A stretch of 64,000 nucleotides of DNA from Mucilaginibacter gossypiicola (GCF_900110105.1 NZ_FOCL01000006.1:62001-126000), one strand, 5' to 3'. Positions 23,546 to 32,036 are shown, numbered from the stretch's first letter. Numbers and translations: made by a program. Notes: a model not told the origin generated them from the sequence alone.

Positions 23546-24544
23546 ATGAGTTTACCCGCATCGCGTAAAAAAGGACGAAAATATCAAAATACTGTACCCA
23601 CTGATGAAGCCGGCTTTGGCAAAATGATCCCCATTTTAAGGGAGTACATGAACAATAAGGCTGAGAATACACCTAAAAAAACTTTGGGTCCCTTTAAAAC
23701 GGATTCTTCGGTTTACAGCACTCCGCCTGCTTCTGGTTTGCGCATTACCTGGATCGGCCACTCCAGTATCCTGATCGAGATCGATGGTAAACGCATCCTT
23801 ACCGACCCGGTTTGGAGCGACAGGGTTTCGTTTTCACAATCATTCGGGCCTAAGCGGTTTTTTAACCCTCCGATAGCTTTAGAAGATTTACCTCCGCTGG
23901 ATGCTGTGATTCAGTCGCATGATCATTATGATCATTTGGATAAGGCTACCATTAAGTTTTTTGCTGATAAAAACATCCCCTTTTTCTGTTCGGTAGGGGT
24001 AGCGCAATATTTAACAAGTTGGGGTATGGCAGCCAATTTTATCACCGAAATGGACTGGGGCGACAGTGCTATGATCGGCAACGAAATTGTGCTCACGTCA
24101 ACACCCTCGCGCCATTTTTCGGGCAGAGGAATTATCGGGCGAAATGAAACGCTATGGTCGTCATTTGTGATCAAAGGTCCGCAGCATAATATTTACTTTG
24201 GTGCCGATTCCGGTTACTCGCCCGAATTTAAGGCGATAGGAGAGGCTTTTGGCCCGTTCGATCTGACCATGCTGGAGATAGGTGCTTACGGAAAATTCTG
24301 GCCGGATATTCATATGGGACCGGATAATGCCTCAAATGCGCATCTCGATCTGAAGGGAAAACTGATGATGCCAATTCATTACGGTACCTTTAACCTGGCC
24401 CCACATGCCTGGTACGAGCCTGTTGAATGGTTAGTGCCGATGGCAAAACAAAAACACATCGATTTATTTGTACCCAAACCCGGTGAACCAACTGAAGTAA
24501 AAGGTGCCCATAATTCTGATTGGTGGAAGGAATATTTATCTTAG
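23546..24544 (+). CDS. NAPE-PLD-like metallo-beta-lactamase-fold hydrolase
   Basis: A 332-residue MBL-fold enzyme of the branch that includes N-acyl-phosphatidylethanolamine phospholipase D. It shows W-I-G-H-S-S-I-L-I-E-I-D-G, T-D-P-V-W-S-D-R and the metal motif Q-S-H-D-H-Y-D-H-L-D (about 119-128). Further metal ligands are the His in T-P-S-R-H-F-S-G-R, the Asp in G-A-D-S-G-Y and the His in P-I-H-Y-G-T-F. No membrane segment or signal peptide, so it is predicted cytoplasmic or peripheral. The real substrate is unknown; a phospholipid or N-acyl lipid is plausible. A dyad sits just upstream. Confidence 0.92.
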   Translation: MSLPASRKKGRKYQNTVPTDEAGFGKMIPILREYMNNKAENTPKKTLGPFKTDSSVYSTPPASGLRITWIGHSSILIEIDGKRILTDPVWSDRVSFSQSFGPKRFFNPPIALEDLPPLDAVIQSHDHYDHLDKATIKFFADKNIPFFCSVGVAQYLTSWGMAANFITEMDWGDSAMIGNEIVLTSTPSRHFSGRGIIGRNETLWSSFVIKGPQHNIYFGADSGYSPEFKAIGEAFGPFDLTMLEIGAYGKFWPDIHMGPDNASNAHLDLKGKLMMPIHYGTFNLAPHAWYEPVEWLVPMAKQKHIDLFVPKPGEPTEVKGAHNSDWWKEYLS

Positions 24545-24565
24545 AGGGATAAAACAAATAAAACA

Positions 24566-24681
24566 ATGTCATTGCGAGCGAAGCGTGGCAACCGCACGGA
24601 GGCAAGTCGGCCCTGTATAGCATGCGATTGCTTCGTTCCCGAAAAAGGTTCGGGACAGGCTGTTCCTCCTCGCAATGACAT
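24566..24681. repeat. REP-like palindrome (family R), long variant
   Basis: Arms atgtcattgcgagcgaagcg and the degenerate cttcgttcc...ctcgcaatgacat enclose a gtatagcatgcgattgc core. An extra cgaaaaaggttcgggacagg segment makes it longer than the other copies. Confidence 0.8.
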
Positions 24682-24703
24682 GGTTGTGTAACCGCCCAGC
24701 GCC

Positions 24704-25315
24704 ATGCCCCAATCCTACATATTAGTTATCAACGGTAAACCCGAAGGCCCTTTTACAATTCCTGAGCTCAAAGCCCGCGGCATTAAACCCGGCGATTTTG
24801 TAAAGACCGATGATATGGTAGATTACAAAGAAGCCCATGAAATTGCCGAATTAAGAGAATTGTTCGGCTTTGCCCGGCCTAAACTACTGATGCAGTATTA
24901 CGGCAGTTTTGATCAGCGCTGGCTGGCTTCAGCGCTGGATTGGTTTATATTATTTGGCGCGTTTGTTTTGCTTGCAGCCATGGCGGTGTTTTTGTTCATT
25001 ACAGATAAGCAGGCGCGCATATATACTTCTATCGGCATCGTCGCTTTTACACCCATTGGTAAGTTTATTTATCATGTGGTAATGGAAAGCTCGGTTACGC
25101 AAGCTACCTACGGTAAGCAAATGCTTAAAATAAAAGTAGTTGATATGGACGGCAACCGGATCACCGTTGGCAAAGCCATTGGCCGTAACCTGGCCAAAAT
25201 ATTTTCGGTACTGACTTTTTTTATCGGCTACCTGATAGCATTTTTTAATAAGCAACAACAGTGTTTACACGATATGATTGCAGGGACTTTGGTGATTAAG
25301 GATAGGTTGGTATGA
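24704..25315 (+). CDS. RDD-family membrane protein with N-terminal GYF_2 domain
   Basis: A 203-residue protein. The first 55 residues form a GYF_2-like domain (Y-I-L-V-I-N-G-K-P-E-G-P-F-T-I-P-E-L, then I-K-P-G-D-F-V). The rest is an RDD domain with R-W-L-A-S-A-L-D-W-F near residue 70 and three membrane helices (about 80-100, 105-127 and 163-180). The Q-C-L-H-D-M-I-A-G-T-L-V-V/I motif is near the end. GYF_2 domains are thought to bind proteins and are often attached to RDD domains in Bacteroidota. It has an unusually direct start: the family domain begins at residue 4. Function not known. Confidence 0.88.
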   Translation: MPQSYILVINGKPEGPFTIPELKARGIKPGDFVKTDDMVDYKEAHEIAELRELFGFARPKLLMQYYGSFDQRWLASALDWFILFGAFVLLAAMAVFLFITDKQARIYTSIGIVAFTPIGKFIYHVVMESSVTQATYGKQMLKIKVVDMDGNRITVGKAIGRNLAKIFSVLTFFIGYLIAFFNKQQQCLHDMIAGTLVIKDRLV

Positions 25316-25325
25316 GTGTAATGGT

Positions 25326-26168
25326 TTACCTTTGCCTTACCAATTTATACCTCAATTTATCCAAAACTAGTAATGACGAATCAGCATTGGGCCTGGTATC
25401 GTAAAGTTTCAACGTGTCGGCATCGAACTTAAAAGAATACGATTTGTGATGTCGGGCATCATCATCAAACCGGATCTCATCAAGGTTATCCATCGCGTCT
25501 GAATTAAGATCGATGTTTATCTCATAGTTTATAAACCTATTAAACCCTTTCACTTTTCCATCGATATCAAACGTTACTACTGAATTTGCCGTGGTATCTT
25601 GTAAATTATAGTTTCCGGCAATAAGTGCCTTGTTAATCAGCCGGTACATTCCATCTGCAATTTGCATTATCTTTTTGGAGTTTGCCCTGATAAATTGAGT
25701 GGCTTTTATCTGGCCCTTATCATATGGGTAATAAACAGTGATGGTCGTATCGCCATGATCAACATTGGTACAAAGTTCACCTCCTCCAAATATTAACGAT
25801 GACTGCCGTTTCCCTTTTTTAAATGATAATGTGAGGTTGCTTCCGTCGTGATTATCCCAGCCAACGGGTACAATAATACTATCTCCTTTCATGTCTGCGG
25901 TATTGATGCTAAAGGATGATATGCCATTGGCTTCGTTCACCGCCGCCAATGGTGATTTTGTTTTTGCCACCTTGTCAATATAGGTCTTGTTTACCCAGGT
26001 GCCTTGTAGTAGCGGTTTGAATTTTTCTATGAGAGGGTTGGTGCTTTTTGAATTGTTGACTGTTAAAGAGGTATCTTTTATCAAAGAATCTTCCGTAGAT
26101 TGTTTAGTGTTGCTTTTGCACGAAAAGATCAGGCAAAGTATGACGGGTAGAAACCAGTTTCTCATCAT
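25326..26168 (-). CDS. Lipoprotein of unknown function, paralogue 1
   Basis: A 280-residue predicted lipoprotein: the signal sequence ends in the lipobox C-L-I-F-S-C with the lipidated Cys near residue 17. The following Ser/Thr-rich linker (S-N-T-K-Q-S-T) suggests outer-membrane attachment. No known domain is recognised. It shares its layout with the next gene: a G-T/V-W-V-K/N start to the mature domain, D-N/I-H-D/E-G-x-N-L-T-L, a repeated I-T-G/A-G-N/D-Y strand, and a K-L-V-R/K ending. The two are three bases apart and clearly paralogous. They probably arose by tandem duplication. Mature folds look beta-rich. Confidence 0.8.
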   Translation of the reverse strand: MMRNWFLPVILCLIFSCKSNTKQSTEDSLIKDTSLTVNNSKSTNPLIEKFKPLLQGTWVNKTYIDKVAKTKSPLAAVNEANGISSFSINTADMKGDSIIVPVGWDNHDGSNLTLSFKKGKRQSSLIFGGGELCTNVDHGDTTITVYYPYDKGQIKATQFIRANSKKIMQIADGMYRLINKALIAGNYNLQDTTANSVVTFDIDGKVKGFNRFINYEINIDLNSDAMDNLDEIRFDDDARHHKSYSFKFDADTLKLYDTRPNADSSLLVLDKLRYKLVRQR

Positions 26169-26171
26169 AGA

Positions 26172-27047
26172 TTATTTTCTTTTAACTAATTTATACTCCA
26201 AAGTGCCCAATTTTAAATGGATAGAATCGGCACTGAAGTCAGTATTATAAATATTTAAGGTGTCGCCCTTTATCTTAAACAGGTAATCTTTTTGCTGTGG
26301 GGTGTTGATGTTAAAACTAAACTGGTCGAGATCATTTTGCGGGCCTGCCACGAAATCGGTATTAACATAATAGGCTTCATAATCTGGGAACCCGCTTACG
26401 TTGCCTTCGTTGGTAAAAGTGATAGATGATCGTTTTTTATTATCATCTATCATTACATAATCTCCGGTAATGAGTAGTTTATTGGTGATATAATTTATCC
26501 CATACCCCATATCGTTAACTGTTTGCTTATCCAAAACCCTGACGTACTTTGTGCTATCAATAACGCGGTTGTTTTTATTGTAATGATAAAGAAGTAAGCT
26601 GGTATCGCCGCTTGCAATCTTATAACCGAGCTCGTAAAAATTGGCAGGTGTTTTATAATCAATCCAGTTTGTTTTGAATGAAGTACGCTGATGGCCTTGT
26701 TTTAAAAACAAGGTCAGGTTTGCGCCTTCGTGGTTATTCAAACTTATGTCTACTACAAGGCTATCGCTTTCTGTCGATCCCAAACTAATTTCGAGAGCGG
26801 CGATGCCGGATAATTTTTTTGATGAAAGATAAGGTGATTGGGTACGATTAAGATCGTTGATATAGTCGCTTTTTACCCAAACGCCATTCATTATAGTTTT
26901 AATTTGCTGCAGAGAGTCCTGGTTTGTACTTGTATTTGCTGTTTGCTTATTGGATTGTAAGGCTGTGTCAGAAACAGGTGTTTTGTTTTTACTTTTACAG
27001 GATATAAGTGCAACAAAAATTAGAATAAGCAAGCTGCTGTTTTTCAT
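26172..27047 (-). CDS. Lipoprotein of unknown function, paralogue 2
   Basis: A 291-residue predicted lipoprotein with the lipobox F-V-A-L-I-S-C (Cys17) and a Ser/Thr/Asn-rich linker. It is homologous to the downstream neighbour over most of its length: N-G-V-W-V-K-S-D-Y-I-N-D, then L-N-N-H-E-G-A-N-L-T-L-F, I-T-G-D-Y-V-M-I-D-D, and a final E-Y-K-L-V-K-R-K. It is first of the two in the transcript; the gap of three bases indicates an operon. I know of no assigned function. There are no obvious catalytic motifs. Confidence 0.8.
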   Translation of the reverse strand: MKNSSLLILIFVALISCKSKNKTPVSDTALQSNKQTANTSTNQDSLQQIKTIMNGVWVKSDYINDLNRTQSPYLSSKKLSGIAALEISLGSTESDSLVVDISLNNHEGANLTLFLKQGHQRTSFKTNWIDYKTPANFYELGYKIASGDTSLLLYHYNKNNRVIDSTKYVRVLDKQTVNDMGYGINYITNKLLITGDYVMIDDNKKRSSITFTNEGNVSGFPDYEAYYVNTDFVAGPQNDLDQFSFNINTPQQKDYLFKIKGDTLNIYNTDFSADSIHLKLGTLEYKLVKRK

Positions 27048-27158
27048 ATAGCCGGATAAGGTTTTCTTTAGCTAAAGTATATAATTTCCCATCTATGATA
27101 GTTAGCGTCATAATAATTTATCATTTACGCGCAGGTAGCCTAATCCCAACATATTCAC

Positions 27159-27166
27159 TAAATTTG
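27159..27166 (+). promoter_or_regulatory. Bacteroidota-type -7 box of ispG
   Basis: A perfect TAAATTTG lies 23 bp before the ispG ATG, the same arrangement as at hemCD. A convincing -33 TTTG is not visible. Confidence 0.5.
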
Positions 27167-27189
27167 CATCATATTAATTTCCATCATTG

Positions 27190-29259
27190 ATGAATACTGA
27201 TGCTGTTAAAGTGCTGCCCGGCCGTTATTGTAATTCGTTAACCGAATATTCACGCTTTGTTACCCGCGAGGTTAATATTGGTGATGTGCCTATGGGCGGG
27301 AATAATCCAATTCGCATACAAAGCATGACCACTACCGATACCATGGATACCATTGGTACGGTTGAACAATCCATTCGCATGGTTGATGCCGGTTGCGAGT
27401 ATGTGCGGATCACTGCGCCCAGCATTAAAGAGGCCCAAAACCTGGCCGAGATAAAAAAACAGCTTCGTGCGCGTGGCTATACTGTGCCGCTGGTTGCTGA
27501 TATTCACTTTACCCCAAATGCTGCCGAAGTAGCTGCCCGCATAGTCGAGAAAGTGCGCGTAAACCCCGGCAACTACGCCGATAAAAAGAAATTCGACCAG
27601 ATAGATTATACCGACCTGGAGTACCAGGGCGAACTGGAACGCATCTTTCAAAAATTTACACCACTTGTAAAAGTTTGCAAGGAGTATGGTACTGCCATGC
27701 GCATCGGCACCAACCATGGTTCGCTGAGCGACAGGATCATGAGCCGTTACGGTGATACCCCGCAGGGCATGGTTGAATCGGCCATGGAATTTATGCGGAT
27801 GTGCGAGCGGCTTAATTTTTATAACCTCGTGATCTCCATGAAATCGAGCAATCCACAGGTAATGGTGCAGGCCTACCGTTTACTGGTTGAAACCATGGTT
27901 GCCGAAGGCATGAATTACCCGCTGCACCTTGGCGTAACCGAAGCCGGTGACGGTGAGGATGGTCGGATTAAATCTGCCGTAGGTATAGGTACTCTGCTCG
28001 AGGATGGCCTTGGAGATACCGTGCGTGTATCCCTAACAGAAGAACCCGAAGCCGAAGCGCCCGTTGCTATTGAGTTGGTTCGCCGTTATACTTTAAGGGA
28101 AAAGGCGAAAGGCGAAAGGCAAAAGGTAGAAGCTTCTGGAGAAAATAAAAACCTTTCGCCTTTAACCTTTGACCTTTCACCTTCAAAACACAATCCCTAC
28201 GAATATAAGAAACGCGAAACCTATGAGGCCAACGCATTTATCGGCGGACATTTGGTGCCGCGGGTTGTTGTTGATCTATCTAAAAAGAACCTTAAAGATC
28301 CTGCTGTTTTGAACGAGGCCGGTTACCTGTACTCGCCATTGCTGGATAAATATAACATGGCCGAGCAATCAGTTGATTTTGTTTACCTGGCTGATGAATT
28401 ACCTTCATTTACCCTGCCGGGCAACTTAAAGCAACTGTATAATTACAACACCTGGCTTAAGCTGACCGATAAAACCAATTGCCACCCGGCATTTACTTTA
28501 CATGAATATATTGGCGATGTCGACCGTTCGTCAAAACTGAACCTGGTGCGTTTAAAACCAGCCGATATTGATTCGGATGCATTCGGATCTATCCAGCTGG
28601 ATAACTCACTGGTACTGGTACTTGAAACGGATGCATTACACGGCATGGCCGAACAGCGTTCTTTTTTCTTCAAAATGGAAGAACTGGGGCTCGATGTACC
28701 AGTGATTGTGAAGAGAAGCTATGTTTTTGAGTCGGAAAGTCGGGAGTCGGGAGTCGGAAGTCAGGAAGAACAGACTCAAGACTTAGAACTTAAGACTCAG
28801 AACTTACAATTATACGCCTCTACCGATCTCGGCGCGTTATTGGTTGACGGTTTTGGTGATGGTATCTGGATTGATGCGCCTGAACTACCTACAAATGTTA
28901 TTACCTCTACCGCTTTTGGCATTTTGCAGGCTACCCGCTCACGCATTTCTAAAACTGAATATATTTCATGCCCAAGCTGCGGGCGTACCCTGTTCGATCT
29001 GATGGTTACTACGCAGATGATCCGCAGTCGTACCAGTCACCTTAAAGGTTTGAAGATTGGTATCATGGGCTGTATCGTAAATGGTCCGGGTGAAATGGCC
29101 GATGCCGATTATGGTTATGTAGGCTCTGGTACCGATAAAATTACGCTTTACCGCGGTAAAGAAGCCGTAAAGAAAAACATCAGCTCGGCCAATGCACTTG
29201 ATGAATTGATCAATATTATCAAAGGTGACGGCAATTGGATTGATGCCGTGCAGGAGTAA
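27190..29259 (+). CDS. ispG: 4-hydroxy-3-methylbut-2-en-1-yl diphosphate synthase, long form
   Basis: IspG (GcpE) reduces methylerythritol cyclodiphosphate to HMBPP in the non-mevalonate isoprenoid pathway using a [4Fe-4S] cluster. The 689-residue product is the three-part form of Bacteroidota, Chlamydia and plants. It has a TIM-barrel (about 1-290), an inserted middle domain (about 335-560), and a C-terminal cluster domain with S-C-P-S-C-G-R and M-G-C-I-V-N-G-P-G-E. The barrel has S-M-T-T-T-D-T-M-D and A-D-I-H-F-T-P. Two low-complexity inserts (about residues 303-335 and 514-540) are word-mosaic repeats translated in frame; both fall at predicted domain linkers or loops. ATG 27190 is preferred to the TTG just before it. 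Confidence 0.97.
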   Translation: MNTDAVKVLPGRYCNSLTEYSRFVTREVNIGDVPMGGNNPIRIQSMTTTDTMDTIGTVEQSIRMVDAGCEYVRITAPSIKEAQNLAEIKKQLRARGYTVPLVADIHFTPNAAEVAARIVEKVRVNPGNYADKKKFDQIDYTDLEYQGELERIFQKFTPLVKVCKEYGTAMRIGTNHGSLSDRIMSRYGDTPQGMVESAMEFMRMCERLNFYNLVISMKSSNPQVMVQAYRLLVETMVAEGMNYPLHLGVTEAGDGEDGRIKSAVGIGTLLEDGLGDTVRVSLTEEPEAEAPVAIELVRRYTLREKAKGERQKVEASGENKNLSPLTFDLSPSKHNPYEYKKRETYEANAFIGGHLVPRVVVDLSKKNLKDPAVLNEAGYLYSPLLDKYNMAEQSVDFVYLADELPSFTLPGNLKQLYNYNTWLKLTDKTNCHPAFTLHEYIGDVDRSSKLNLVRLKPADIDSDAFGSIQLDNSLVLVLETDALHGMAEQRSFFFKMEELGLDVPVIVKRSYVFESESRESGVGSQEEQTQDLELKTQNLQLYASTDLGALLVDGFGDGIWIDAPELPTNVITSTAFGILQATRSRISKTEYISCPSCGRTLFDLMVTTQMIRSRTSHLKGLKIGIMGCIVNGPGEMADADYGYVGSGTDKITLYRGKEAVKKNISSANALDELINIIKGDGNWIDAVQE
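28096..28195. repeat. Word-mosaic repeat inside ispG, first
   Basis: Words aaaggcgaaaggcgaaagg and caaaaggtagaag are followed by the inverted set cctttcgcctttaacc, tttgacctttcacc. The words match the intergenic fragment at 6890-6938. Translation is in frame and gives a Lys/Glu/Ser-rich linker between the barrel and middle domain. Confidence 0.75.
28729..28808. repeat. Word-mosaic repeat inside ispG, second
   Basis: Words gagtcggaaagtcggg, gagtcggaagtcagg are followed by gactcaagacttagaac, ttaagactcagaac. It is in frame and yields a Ser/Glu/Gln-rich loop between conserved segments of IspG (I-V-K-R-S-Y-V-F and A-S-T-D-L-G-A-L). Confidence 0.7.
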
Positions 29260-29344
29260 TTGGCTGAACCGGGATTAAACTGATTAATCGGATTTAAGGA
29301 TTTTAATCCCCTCTGAGGGATTCTTGTAGAGGAAAAGTGGGATT

Positions 29345-29414
29345 GTCACCCTGAGCCCGTCGAAGGGTCGTGCGAAGAGGCCTGCCCACCATGCTTCGAT
29401 AGGCTACCCATGAC
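29345..29414. repeat. Dispersed inverted repeat (gtcaccctgagc type), degenerate
   Basis: Left arm gtcaccctgagcccgtcgaa and core words ggcctgcccaccatgcttcg are shared, reversed, with the better-preserved copy at 35487-35558. The right arm here is decayed (gataggctacccatgac). Confidence 0.6.
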
Positions 29415-29446
29415 ATAATTAAAAAATTCCGCCATGTAGCTTTAAC

Positions 29447-29770
29447 GTCCCATCAGGGTCTCTCTGCGAGTTTAAGTTAACCCACAAATTCACCAACCTG
29501 AAATTTCAATAGGAGGCACCTACGGAGCCAAAAAAGCCTTCTTTTAATGCTATAAACACGTGGCCCCGCTGGGGCCGGCAAGGTTTTGTAAGATAATTAG
29601 TTATTAATTGGGATGTTTAAGGACAGATGCACCAGAGGTGCAAAAGGTTTGTAGCATAAAAATTATAGAAATACCCTTTGCCCCCAGAGGGGCAAAACAA
29701 AACGCCTTGCCGATTAAACTGCAAGGCGTTTTGTGGGTTAACTTAAATCTGCGAGAGACCCTGAGGGGAC
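29447..29770. mobile_element. Composite element with about 41-bp inverted ends
   Basis: The ends at 29447-29487 and 29730-29770 are inverted copies of each other with a few mismatches (ctgcgag, ttaagttaacccacaaa are the clearest words). Inside are one arm of family B (29511-29580, with ggccccgctggggcc), pieces resembling family A (tgcaccagaggtgcaaaagg at 29627), and a perfect hairpin aacgccttgc / gcaaggcgtt (29701-29730). No credible gene is present. The whole 29260-29824 gap is repeat DNA. Confidence 0.65.
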
Positions 29771-29824
29771 ATGAGTTTTGGAACTGCAAAAAAATGACTT
29801 AATGACTAATGACCCAATGACTTC

Positions 29825-31099
29825 TTAAAGAAGGTCAAAGCCTATATCTTTCCTAAAGTACATACCGTCATAATAAATACGGCTTGCATCGGCAGTTGCC
29901 TGCTGCAAGGCGCTGAACATATCATCCTGTACAGTAGTGATAGCCAATACACGGCCGCCCGTAGTGATCACATCGTCACCATCCATTGAAGTACCTGCAT
30001 GGAACACGATCGAGTCGCGCACGTTTTCTGTGCCGGTGATCACTTTATTTTTCAAGTATTCGCCGGGATAACCGCCTGCAACCATAACTACGGTAGCAGC
30101 TGTTTTTGGGCTGATGATGATCTCTTTTTCGTTCAGGTTTCCTTCGGCAACGCCCAACAGCAGGTCAACAAAATCCGAATCAATGCGGCGCATTACGCTT
30201 TCTGTTTCCGGGTCGCCCATACGGCAGTTATATTCAATAACCCATGGTTCGCCGTCGCTGTTCATCAGTCCAATAAAAATGAAGCCTTTATAAGGTATGC
30301 CATCTTTTTTCAAACCTTCAATGGTAGGTATGATCACGCGTTCTTCTACCTTTTTCATATAGGCGGCATCTGCAAACGGAACGGGGGAGATAGAACCCAT
30401 ACCACCGGTATTTAAACCTGTATCACCTTCACCTATACGTTTATAATCTTTAGCTTCGGGTAAAATTTTGTAGCTGTTGCCATCGGTCATCACAAAAACT
30501 GATAGCTCAATACCTGTTAAAAATTGTTCCACAACCACGCGTGAGCTTGCTTCGCCAAATTTGGCATCGGCCAGCATGGCGGTAAGTTCAGTTTGTGCTT
30601 CTTCTAAAGTAAGGCAGATCAGTACGCCTTTACCGGCTGCAAGTCCGTCGGCTTTCAATACCACGGGTAAGCCGGCGGTAGCTAAATAAGTCAGGCCATC
30701 CTGTAAAGTATCTTTGGTGAAAGTTTTATAGGCAGCAGTGGGGATATTATGTTTCTCCATAAACTGCTTGGAGAAATCTTTGCTGCCTTCCAGCTGTGCG
30801 CCTTCCTGCTGCGGACCAACAACCGGGATGTTTTTCAATTGCTCATCGGCCAGGAAAAAATCATGAACGCCTTTTACCAGCGGTTCTTCAGGCCCAACCA
30901 ATACCAGGTTAATATCCTCTTTTAAAACAAGCGCTTTAATACCTTCAAAATCGGTAACCTTAATATTTACGTTTGTACCGTACTGGGTGGTACCGGCATT
31001 GCCGGGAGCAATAAAAAGTTTGTCGCACTTAGGGCTTTGGGCTACTTTCCAGGCGAAGGCACTTTCCCTTCCGCCCGAACCAAGAATCAGGATGTTCAT
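29825..31099 (-). CDS. purD: Phosphoribosylamine--glycine ligase
   Basis: PurD (GARS) makes glycinamide ribonucleotide from phosphoribosylamine, glycine and ATP in purine synthesis. The 424-residue product starts with the N-domain motif M-N-I-L-I-L-G-S-G-G-R-E-S-A. It continues with G-P-E-E-P-L, the ATP-grasp region L-K-A-D-G-L-A-A-G-K-G-V and the family signature E-Y-N-C-R-M-G-D-P-E-T-E (about 283-294). Length is normal. It stands alone, convergent with ispG across a repeat-filled gap and divergent from the S23-like gene. A mosaic word (aatgacccaatgac) touches its 3' end. Confidence 0.98.
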   Translation of the reverse strand: MNILILGSGGRESAFAWKVAQSPKCDKLFIAPGNAGTTQYGTNVNIKVTDFEGIKALVLKEDINLVLVGPEEPLVKGVHDFFLADEQLKNIPVVGPQQEGAQLEGSKDFSKQFMEKHNIPTAAYKTFTKDTLQDGLTYLATAGLPVVLKADGLAAGKGVLICLTLEEAQTELTAMLADAKFGEASSRVVVEQFLTGIELSVFVMTDGNSYKILPEAKDYKRIGEGDTGLNTGGMGSISPVPFADAAYMKKVEERVIIPTIEGLKKDGIPYKGFIFIGLMNSDGEPWVIEYNCRMGDPETESVMRRIDSDFVDLLLGVAEGNLNEKEIIISPKTAATVVMVAGGYPGEYLKNKVITGTENVRDSIVFHAGTSMDGDDVITTGGRVLAITTVQDDMFSALQQATADASRIYYDGMYFRKDIGFDLL

Positions 31100-31103
31100 G
31101 CGG

Positions 31104-31111
31104 CAAAGATA
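31104..31111 (-). promoter_or_regulatory. Possible -7 box of purD, giving a leaderless transcript
   Basis: The minus strand reads TATCTTTG, a perfect TAnnTTTG, ending only 4 bases before the purD ATG. Transcription starting about 7 bases downstream would begin at or within the start codon. It may be chance. Confidence 0.3.
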
Positions 31112-31177
31112 GTTTTTTTAATAAGCCTTTAATACTATATATGAGGCTACTTGTGTTATAAGTAGTAAATTTACCAC

Positions 31178-31741
31178 ATGGCCCGTAGACTCGAAAAGTT
31201 TGAAAAGCTCCCGGTATACCAAAAATCGCAGGAATTATTTGACCTGGCAGATGTAATTGCCGAATCATTAAAAGAAGACAGCATGAAGGAACATCTGGCC
31301 ATCCAGATGTGCAGTAATGCCGCCCTCATCCAGGCAAAAATAGCCGGCGCCGAAGGTGGTAGTCTGTATTCGCTGCGGATGCAGAATGCTGTGCTTATTA
31401 AACTGGCTGTGCAGGATATGTTCAACGCGGTGTCTTTTGCATCAATGGTAAAAATTAATGAAGAGGATTATGTGCAGTTGATGCGGGAAAAAGTGGAAGA
31501 GTTTCGGCTGGTTTTTGTAGAATGGATCAGGGGATTTGATAAAAGCTACGATATTCCGGATAACTGGGCCATCCGCTTTGACACCAGTACGCCCGAACAG
31601 GAAAAATTGGAAGAACTGATGTTTGACGAAGATCGCTTTTTTGGCGAGTTTAATGAAGATGACGAAGACACGGGCGATTTTGATGATTTTGACGATGATA
31701 GCTATGATGATGAAGAAGGAGATGATGAATCAAAAAACTAA
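31178..31741 (+). CDS. Four-helix-bundle (S23-like) protein with acidic tail
   Basis: A 187-residue, mainly helical protein. The first 115 residues resemble the four-helix-bundle family related to 23S rRNA intervening-sequence proteins: L-P-V-Y-Q-K-S-Q-E-L-F-D-L-A, then Q-M-C-S-N-A-A-L-I-Q-A-K-I-A-G-A, where typical members have a R-A-A-x-S-I-x-x-N-I-A-E-G motif. The last 40 residues are almost all Asp and Glu. No rRNA gene is nearby. These proteins may bind nucleic acid or other proteins; the acidic tail suggests interaction with a basic partner. It is divergent from purD with a 78-bp gap. The family match is moderate. Confidence 0.65.
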   Translation: MARRLEKFEKLPVYQKSQELFDLADVIAESLKEDSMKEHLAIQMCSNAALIQAKIAGAEGGSLYSLRMQNAVLIKLAVQDMFNAVSFASMVKINEEDYVQLMREKVEEFRLVFVEWIRGFDKSYDIPDNWAIRFDTSTPEQEKLEELMFDEDRFFGEFNEDDEDTGDFDDFDDDSYDDEEGDDESKN

Positions 31742-31756
31742 TAGAAGCGACCAACT

Positions 31757-31848
31757 ATGTCATTGCGAGCGCAGCGTGGCAACCGCACGTAAGCATGGCC
31801 GCTCTGTATAGCATGCGATTGCCGCGTCGTTCCTCCTCGCAATGACAT
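31757..31848. repeat. REP-like palindrome (family R)
   Basis: Arms atgtcattgcgag and ctcgcaatgacat with the common gtatagcatgcgattgc core; 15 bp after the stop of the S23-like gene. Confidence 0.85.
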
Positions 31849-31936
31849 CTAACAACAACAATTCGATCACTAATCAACAAATACAAACACCGTAATGTCA
31901 ATCTTACACCCCGCACGGCGCTTTAAGCCATTATCC

Positions 31937-31967
31937 TTTCGGCTTTCGGCGCAAAATCTTACATTTG
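31937..31967 (+). promoter_or_regulatory. Candidate secA promoter
   Basis: TACATTTG (31960-31967) fits the -7 consensus and TTTC (31937-31940) lies 19 bp upstream as a near-match to the TTTG -33 box. The leader to ATG 32037 would be about 65 bp. Confidence 0.5.
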
Positions 31968-32036
31968 CCTGTCAATTTGGCTCTAATGGCTGCTATGGCG
32001 CAATTGTTGAACCGGGTTGTATCATAATAAAATAAT

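Noticed and set aside
29608..29802. 64-codon frame between ispG and purD
   Set aside because: It lies entirely inside nested repeats and has no protein-like character.
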